Of a stretch of DNA of 6,781 nt, positions 1 through 4,226 are shown in pieces. The notes beneath the pieces are model-generated. The model was not told where the DNA came from and did not search any database. It saw only the letters and a program-made list of their open reading frames with translations. Position 1 is the stretch's first letter; every line of letters begins with the position of its first letter. A program made the translations under genes and the position numbers. Origin of the DNA: JACRBK01 sp964427955 (lineage in GTDB: Bacteria > Chloroflexota > Anaerolineae > Aggregatilineales > Aggregatilineaceae); assembly GCA_964427955.1 (NCBI GenBank), contig CAYRWY010000329.1, positions 1 to 6,781 of the forward strand. The letters are read 5' to 3'.

Positions 1-194
1 CGGCGGCGTGGCAGGATCAGGTGTTGTATCCCGACGATGCCGATCTGATCCCGTGCCTGCGCGCCCGGCTGGCCGATCCACGCCCCGCGCCGCCCGACCT
101 GCGCGCGCACGTAGCCTCGTTCGACTGGCAGGCGATGGCGCCCAGGTATGATACGGAATTCAATTCTCCATCTTTTTCAGAAAATCGGCGATGA
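1..194 (+). CDS. C-terminal end of a probable glycosyltransferase (GT4-like), 5' part outside window
   Basis: An open frame enters from the left edge (first whole codon at 3-5) and ends with TGA at 192-194, giving about 63 visible residues. The stretch ending in HVASFDWQAMAPRYD resembles the extreme C-terminus of family-4 (GT-B fold) glycosyltransferases, which often end with an F-x-W-x(2-3)-A-x-R-Y helix. The preceding Leu/Arg/Ala-rich segment with LRARLADP resembles the usual helix before it. If so, the protein would transfer a sugar from a nucleotide-sugar to a glycan or lipid in the cytoplasm, but donor and acceptor cannot be read from this tail. The last 13 residues (from Thr after RYD) have no family character, and the final 35 nt overlap the 3' end of pcrA on the other strand. 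Third codon positions are GC-rich up to about position 145, as expected of a real gene here. The assignment rests on one short motif and is therefore tentative. Confidence 0.45.
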   Translation, partial: AAWQDQVLYPDDADLIPCLRARLADPRPAPPDLRAHVASFDWQAMAPRYDTEFNSPSFSENRR

Positions 195-2203
195 TGGTCT
201 TCTGGCCCACGCCGCCAGGGAACATGACCGTCACCTGCTCCATGCCGCCGCTCACCGTGCTGCTGACGACGATCCCCTCGCCGTATTTGCCGTGCCAGAC
301 CACGTCGCCACCTTTGAAGCGCGTCGGGGCGGAGGGGCGTGACGGCGCGGAGTCGGATCGTTTTTCCGAGCGCCTGGACGTGGTGGCGGACGTGTTCCAG
401 GTGGTGATCGCCTCGTAGCTGCGGCGGTCGGCTTCGGCATTTCCCCGGCGGCGCAGCGGCGCGCCTTCGCGCACGGTGTCGGGGATGTCGTACAGAAAGC
501 GCGAGGGCAGGTTGGCGCGGCTGTCGCCGTAGAGCGACCGGATCGTCGCGTAGACCAGGTACAGCCGGTCCTTGGCGCGGGTGATGCCCACGTACATCAG
601 GCGGCGTTCCTCCTCGACCGCTTGAATTCCCTCCTGCTTTTCTTCCGCCGTGACGCCCGGCTTACGCTCCGGCGCAATCGAGCGGGAATGGGGGATGATG
701 TTTTCTTCCACGCCGGTGATGAACACCACCGGGAATTCCAACCCTTTGGCGGAATGCAGCGTCATCAGGCTGGGGCGGTTGAGATCGTCCTCCGGCGTGT
801 CCACGTCCGACATCAGCGAGACTTCTTCGAGAAACGTCACCAGCGGCAGCCCGGTATAACGTTCGGCATAGCCGCGCAGTTCCAGCACGTTTTCGATGCG
901 GCTCTGGCCTTGCTCGGTGCCGTCGTCCAGGTAGGCGAGATAGCCGGTATCCTTGAGAATCTGCGTGATCATCTCGGCGGGCGTGAGATCGTCCTTGGCC
1001 TGCCGCCACGCCTGCAAGTGCCCCGCGAAGCCCGCCAGGGCCGCGCGTGCCCGCCCGGTGAACGGCGAGTCGACCTGGTCGTCGCGCAGCGCCAGGATCG
1101 CCTGCGGCGGGAACATACCCTGATCGGCAGCCCAGGTGTTGAGCGTGTCGAGCGTCTTCTGCCCGATGCCGCGCGTGGGCACGTTGATGACGCGCTGCAA
1201 GCTGACGTTATCGCTGGGATTGTGCACCAGCCGCAGGTAGGCCATCACGTCCTTGATCTCTTTGCGGGCGTAGAAGCTCGTCGCGCCGACCAGCCGGTAG
1301 GGCATATTCGCCCGCCGGAAGCCGTCTTCCAGCGCGCGGGACTGGGCGTTGGTGCGGTACATGATCGCGAAATCGCCGGGCTTGAAGCGATCTCGCGCGA
1401 TCAGGTCGCTGATGGTGTCCACCACGTAGCGCGCCTCGTCGTCTTCGCTGTAGGCTTCGTAGATGGTGGTCAGCGCGCCTTTTTTGCGCTTGGTAAACAG
1501 GTCCTTCGGCGTGCGGTCGGTGTTCTGGTTGATCACGCCCATCGCCGCGTCGAGGATGGCCTGGTGCGAGCGGTAGTTTTCTTCGAGCAGGATCACCTGG
1601 GCGTCGGGATAATCTTCCTGGAAGCGCCGCACGTTGCGATAGTCCGCGCCCCGGAAGGCGTAGATGCTCTGGTCCGGATCGCCGACGGCGAACATGCAGC
1701 GCCGTTCCCCGGCCAGCAGCTTGACCAGGGTGTACTGCGCGATGTTGGTATCCTGGAATTCGTCCACCAGGATGTGATGGTAGCGNNNNNNNNNNNNNNN
1801 NNNNNNNNNNNNNNNNNNNNNNNNNNNNNNNNNNNNNNNNNNNNNNNNNNNNNNNNNNNNNNNNNNNNNNNNNNNNNNNNNNNNNGAGCGGCGTGTAATC
1901 GGCTTCGACGCGCAGCACCCGCGCGCAGATGGCGTGAAAGGTGCCGATGGACAGCCCGTCCAGCTTGCCGGATTCGCCGAGCATCCCCAACACGCGGTTT
2001 TCCATCTCGCGGGCGGCTTTGTTGGTGAAGGTCACCGCCATGATATGCCAGGCGCGCAGGTCCCGGTGCTCGACCAGGTAGGCGATGCGGTGCGTGAGGA
2101 CGCGCGTCTTACCGCTGCCCGGTCCGGCCAGGACCAGCACCGGGCCATCGCCCGCCGTCACGGCGGCTTGCTGCTGTTCGTTTAAGCCCTTGAGAATATC
2201 CAC
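160..2203 (-). CDS. pcrA: ATP-dependent DNA helicase PcrA/UvrD (superfamily 1A), interrupted by an assembly gap
   Basis: PcrA/UvrD is a 3'-5' SF1A helicase used in nucleotide-excision and mismatch repair, removal of recombinase filaments and dislodging of stalled RNA polymerase. The N-terminal piece (2203-1886, 106 residues) has the Q motif LNEQQQAAV (7-15), Walker A AGPGSGKT (26-33), motif Ia VTFTNKAAREM (57-67) and TFHAIC (88-93). The C-terminal piece (1785-160, 541 residues) resumes at RYHHILVDEFQDTN (motif II) and has motif III GDPDQSIYAFRGA (1645-1683), motif IV ENYRS, motif V LMTLHSAKGLEF (733-768) and motif VI with VGITRAKDR (556-615). A charged linker then leads to a Tudor-like C-terminal domain (about 318-160), the part that binds RNA polymerase in known PcrA/UvrD. 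The start is GTG at 2201-2203, chosen from an ideal Shine-Dalgarno and the N-terminal alignment. About 100-110 residues (domain 1B and LDFDD region) appear to be hidden by the gap. There is no sign of a real mutation. Confidence 0.97.
1786..1885. other. Assembly gap (100 N) inside pcrA
   Basis: A run of exactly 100 N. The codon boundary falls precisely at both edges (1785 and 1886), and 100 is not a multiple of three, so the two pcrA pieces lie in different frames as drawn. The number is most simply a placeholder. From memory of PcrA proteins, the missing segment between the residues at the two edges should be about 100-110 codons, roughly 300-330 nt. Confidence 0.97.
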
Positions 2204-2210
2204 ACCTGCA

Positions 2211-2216
2211 CTCCTT
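2211..2216 (-). promoter_or_regulatory. Ribosome binding site of pcrA (AAGGAG)
   Basis: On the minus strand AAGGAG lies 7 nt before the GTG at 2203-2201. This near-perfect Shine-Dalgarno fixes the start. No in-frame ATG lies between it and the amidohydrolase stop, and the residue after the start leads directly into the Q motif. Confidence 0.85.
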
Positions 2217-2218
2217 AA

Positions 2219-2253
2219 AAGTGGTCAGTTTACAGTTTGCAGTGAACAGCAAG
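2219..2253. repeat. Degenerate 7-bp tandem repeat between the amidohydrolase gene and pcrA
   Basis: Five consecutive 7-bp units share an AG core: AAGTGGT, CAGTTTA, CAGTTTG, CAGTGAA and CAGCAAG. CAGT begins at 2226, 2233 and 2240 and CAGC at 2247, an exact 7-nt period. The block fills about half of the 65-bp spacer (2204-2268) and ends a few bases upstream of the pcrA ribosome binding site. It is AT-richer than the genes around it. Heptanucleotide short tandem repeats are known in intergenic DNA of some bacteria such as cyanobacteria. Whether this is a family member or a local slippage product cannot be told from one copy. GTTTAC (2228-2233) and GTGAAC (2242-2247) could also form a weak hairpin. 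Confidence 0.6.
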
Positions 2254-2268
2254 TACCCCACAAACCGG

Positions 2269-3561
2269 TTATTTTGGAGAAATACGAGTGGCAATCCGCG
2301 CGCGGATTGCCGCCCGCGTACCCTCGAGGTCGAAGACCGCGTACTGGTTCTCGCGCATGAAGCGGCTGGCGAGCGTGATCGCCTCGGCTTCGCTCAGGAA
2401 GCCGTCCGCGATCTCGGCCTTCAGGGTGCGGGCCAGGCCATCGCGCGCCTGGGCGGCATGGCCGACCGAATTCACGGGCGAGAAGGCATCCCCGCCGAAG
2501 CCGAACAGCTTATTGCTGGGCACGCTGTGGATCGCCTGGCGCACGAAATCGATGGTGTACAGCAGGTTCATGTTCCATGCCCAGCACAGATCGAGATAGA
2601 CACCCCGGTAATGTTTGGCCAGCGCCAACAGCTCGCCGCCATAGGGATACGCTGCGTGCATCAGCACGAAATGCGCGTCGGGATGGCGGGCGATCAAGCC
2701 GGCAAAGTGGCTGGGCCGGGTGTCATCGGGCACGTAGGGATCGTTCCCGGCCAGAAAGCCGGTGTGAATCTTGAAGGGCAAATGATATTCGACCGAGAGT
2801 TCGACGCCGCGCTCCCAGCCCCAGTCGCCCAGGCACAGCCGCTCGGCTTCGCTCAGGGGTTCGCCGCGCAGTGCCCGCTGCAAGACGTATTCGGCGTCGG
2901 CGTCGCTGCGTTCCTGCCAGGTGAGGGGACGCTCGTAAGCCTGCTGGGCCTTCATGGCGATGGCGCAGTCGCCGTAGCGGTCGAACAGGCCGGTCATGGC
3001 CTGCCGCAGCGTCGCCAGATCGACCACCTCGACCCCGGTCTGCTCGTACAGCGCGGGAAAGTCGATTTTACCACAGGCGAAGCCCACCCAGGACAGGTCG
3101 TACAGAAAGAAGTCCGGCCCGGACGTGTCCGGCGCGCACTCCCACAAAAAGTCGTCGATCTGGACGTGATCGAGGTTGGCCGTCTCCTTGAGCATTCGCA
3201 GCCGCTCGCCGGGCTGGCGCAGTTGGGCATTACGCGCTGCCGCAGCCTGGATCGTCTCCAGGGTGATCTCATCCATGCCGTACATGATCTTGGCGGCGAG
3301 CCGGATGCCCTGCCCGTAGCCGGTATGCTGGCAGTACGGCCAGAACTTTTCGATGATCTTCCAGCGGCTCTCGACGTCCAGATTTTTGGCGTCCAGCGCC
3401 CGCACGCCCTCTTCGAGGGTGAGTCCCGCGCTGATCACGTCGTTGCCGAGATACATCCCGAACAAGTCCTGGATCACGTCCGGGCCGTCCTGAATATAGT
3501 TCTGTTCCTTGAGCGTATGCTCGTGCGTATCGACCAGCGGGGTCGCCTGAATGTGGTGTTC
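2269..3561 (-). CDS. Metal-dependent amidohydrolase family protein, uronate-isomerase-like; start hidden in assembly gap
   Basis: 430 residues are visible from the gap edge to TAA at 2269-2271. The open frame runs to the gap without a stop, so the start lies in the gap, probably only a few residues away because the first beta strand is present. Numbering from the gap-edge Glu, PLVDTHEH holds the HxH metal pair (His13, His15). Other conserved-looking residues are Lys204 in AIAMKAQQAYER, His266 in FKIHTGF, His302 in LMHAAYP and Asp358 in FGFGGDAF, the expected beta-strand-end ligands of an amidohydrolase TIM barrel. The C-terminal half (YLDLCWAWN, then VPSNKLFGFGGD, later GHAAQAR) recalls a poorly characterised Amidohydro_2 group often annotated as glucuronate-isomerase-like. 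No signal peptide can be assessed. The substrate is unknown: it could be a hydrolase or sugar isomerase, and no neighbour specifies it. It lies between panD and pcrA on the same strand, 65 bp before pcrA, so co-transcription is plausible. Confidence 0.85.
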   Translation of the reverse strand, partial: EHHIQATPLVDTHEHTLKEQNYIQDGPDVIQDLFGMYLGNDVISAGLTLEEGVRALDAKNLDVESRWKIIEKFWPYCQHTGYGQGIRLAAKIMYGMDEITLETIQAAAARNAQLRQPGERLRMLKETANLDHVQIDDFLWECAPDTSGPDFFLYDLSWVGFACGKIDFPALYEQTGVEVVDLATLRQAMTGLFDRYGDCAIAMKAQQAYERPLTWQERSDADAEYVLQRALRGEPLSEAERLCLGDWGWERGVELSVEYHLPFKIHTGFLAGNDPYVPDDTRPSHFAGLIARHPDAHFVLMHAAYPYGGELLALAKHYRGVYLDLCWAWNMNLLYTIDFVRQAIHSVPSNKLFGFGGDAFSPVNSVGHAAQARDGLARTLKAEIADGFLSEAEAITLASRFMRENQYAVFDLEGTRAAIRARIATRISPK

Positions 3562-3661
3562 NNNNNNNNNNNNNNNNNNNNNNNNNNNNNNNNNNNNNNN
3601 NNNNNNNNNNNNNNNNNNNNNNNNNNNNNNNNNNNNNNNNNNNNNNNNNNNNNNNNNNNNN
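3562..3661. other. Assembly gap (100 N) between panD and the amidohydrolase gene
   Basis: A run of exactly 100 N, again probably a placeholder. It begins at a codon boundary of the amidohydrolase gene and ends 6 nt after the panD stop. It hides the amidohydrolase start, its ribosome binding site and any promoter, terminator or additional gene between the two, so operon structure here cannot be settled. Confidence 0.97.
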
Positions 3662-3667
3662 ATGAAT

Positions 3668-4042
3668 TTATTCGTACCGTCCGCGCAGCTCGACGGACTT
3701 GACGCGATTCGCTTCGTCCAGCGTGATTACCTGTGGCGACCAGCCGGACGGCGGCGGAAAATCGACCTGGCTGAACGCCATGATGATCAGGCGGTCGCCC
3801 AGGTTGACCAGGCGCGCGGCGGCGCCGTTGACCTGGATCACGCGGCTGCCCCGCTCGCCAGCGATGATATACGTCTCGAAACGTTCACCATTTTCGACAT
3901 CGGCCACTAACACCTGCTCGAAGGGGAACATGCCCACCTGATCCAGCAGATCGGTGTCGATGGTGATGCTGCCCACGTAGTTGATGTCGGCGTCGGTGAC
4001 ACGGGCCTGGTGCAGCTTCGCCCGCAGTAATGTGATTTGCAT
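3668..4042 (-). CDS. panD: Aspartate 1-decarboxylase (pyruvoyl enzyme precursor)
   Basis: PanD converts L-aspartate to beta-alanine and CO2 in the cytoplasm, supplying the beta-alanine half of pantothenate for coenzyme A. The 124-residue product has the usual family length. Visible signatures are RAKLH with Lys9 and His11, the self-processing site Gly24-Ser25 in YVGSITID (cleavage here makes the N-terminal pyruvoyl group from Ser25), Arg54, Tyr58 in FETYIIAGERGSR, and Asn72 in VNGAAA. All key residues are present, so the enzyme should be active once processed. The ATG at 4040-4042 is preceded by GGAG with a 6-nt spacing, and it places the cleavage site at the canonical residue 24/25. The gene has its own promoter candidate upstream and is separated from ftsK by a terminator. 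No other pantothenate gene (panB, panC) is seen in the window. The stop is TAA, 6 nt before the assembly gap. Confidence 0.98.
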   Translation of the reverse strand: MQITLLRAKLHQARVTDADINYVGSITIDTDLLDQVGMFPFEQVLVADVENGERFETYIIAGERGSRVIQVNGAAARLVNLGDRLIIMAFSQVDFPPPSGWSPQVITLDEANRVKSVELRGRYE

Positions 4043-4048
4043 CGAAGT

Positions 4049-4052
4049 CTCC
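4049..4052 (-). promoter_or_regulatory. Ribosome binding site of panD (GGAG)
   Basis: GGAG on the minus strand sits 6 nt before the panD ATG. It supports this start over the out-of-frame ATG 31 nt further upstream. Confidence 0.7.
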
Positions 4053-4073
4053 GGAATCTCTTACGACGGCCAT

Positions 4074-4100
4074 CCCTGACTTGATTCTAATGCCTCAGGG
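4074..4100. promoter_or_regulatory. Inverted repeat spanning the panD -10 region, possible operator
   Basis: CCCTGA (4074-4079) and TCAGGG (4095-4100) are exact inverted copies with centres 21 bp apart, two helical turns, and they bracket the -10 hexamer and the predicted start point. A dimeric repressor binding there would block the promoter. A 6-bp arm can arise by chance, so this is only a candidate. Confidence 0.3.
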
Positions 4101-4111
4101 TGATCTTTCAA
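4084..4111 (-). promoter_or_regulatory. Candidate sigma-70-type promoter of panD
   Basis: On the minus strand, TTGAAA (4111-4106) is separated by 16 nt from TAGAAT (4089-4084), each one or two bases from the -35 and -10 consensus. Transcription would start near 4077, giving a leader of about 35 nt before the panD ATG. The interval is the only clearly AT-rich stretch between the ftsK terminator and panD. Two dyads overlap or abut this promoter, suggesting control by a dimeric regulator. Confidence 0.6.
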
Positions 4112-4129
4112 CAGAATTGTACAAATGTG
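4112..4129. promoter_or_regulatory. Imperfect palindrome directly upstream of the panD -35
   Basis: An 18-bp element, CAGAATTGTACAAATGTG, has a perfect 8-bp core TTGTACAA (4117-4124) and 7 of 9 paired positions. It ends one base before the -35 hexamer. The position suits an activator or repressor site. I cannot name the protein. Confidence 0.3.
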
Positions 4130-4170
4130 CGAGACATCTGGCGAGGGCGAACTGATCTTTCTTACGTGAA

Positions 4171-4207
4171 TAAAATCCCCTTTCCGGCTGTGCTGGAAAG
4201 GGGATTT
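4171..4207 (-). terminator. Rho-independent terminator downstream of ftsK
   Basis: AAATCCCCTTTCC (4173-4185) and GGAAAGGGGATTT (4195-4207) are perfect 13-bp inverted arms around a 9-nt loop. Three more inner pairs (one G-U) are possible. Read on the minus strand, the stem is followed by a T-rich tail, ATTTTATT. It begins 20 nt after the ftsK stop, so it should end the ftsK transcript and insulate panD. The plus-strand tail is poor in T after the stem, so termination in that direction is less likely. Confidence 0.88.
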
Positions 4208-4226
4208 CTCCGGGTGCGCAGTGGCG

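Noticed and set aside
1208..1785. Apparent continuation of the pcrA N-terminal frame across the N gap into Arg/Pro-rich sequence
   Set aside because: This is an artefact of reading through 100 N in one frame. The true pcrA frame is the other one, which shows motifs II to VI.
622..2028. Long open frame on the plus strand (about 468 codons)
   Set aside because: It is antisense to pcrA, runs through the N gap, and has no recognisable motifs. It reflects GC-rich codon bias on the other strand.
2204..2268. A promoter for pcrA in the spacer
   Set aside because: The best minus-strand pair is TTGCTG with TAAACT at 14-nt spacing, too short and weak to call.
2263..2270. AACCGGTT palindrome at the amidohydrolase stop codon
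   Set aside because: An 8-bp palindrome overlapping a stop, with no T-tract and no stem extension, is not enough for a terminator or operator.
2221..3702. Long open frame on the plus strand (about 493 codons)
   Set aside because: It is antisense to the amidohydrolase, crosses the second gap and starts within the heptad repeat. It shows no family features, while the minus strand has a full metal-ligand set.
3885..4073. Upstream ATG and 62-codon frame overlapping the start of panD
   Set aside because: It is out of frame with panD, has no properly spaced Shine-Dalgarno, and its product past the overlap is Arg/His-rich shadow sequence. A leader-peptide role is not supported.
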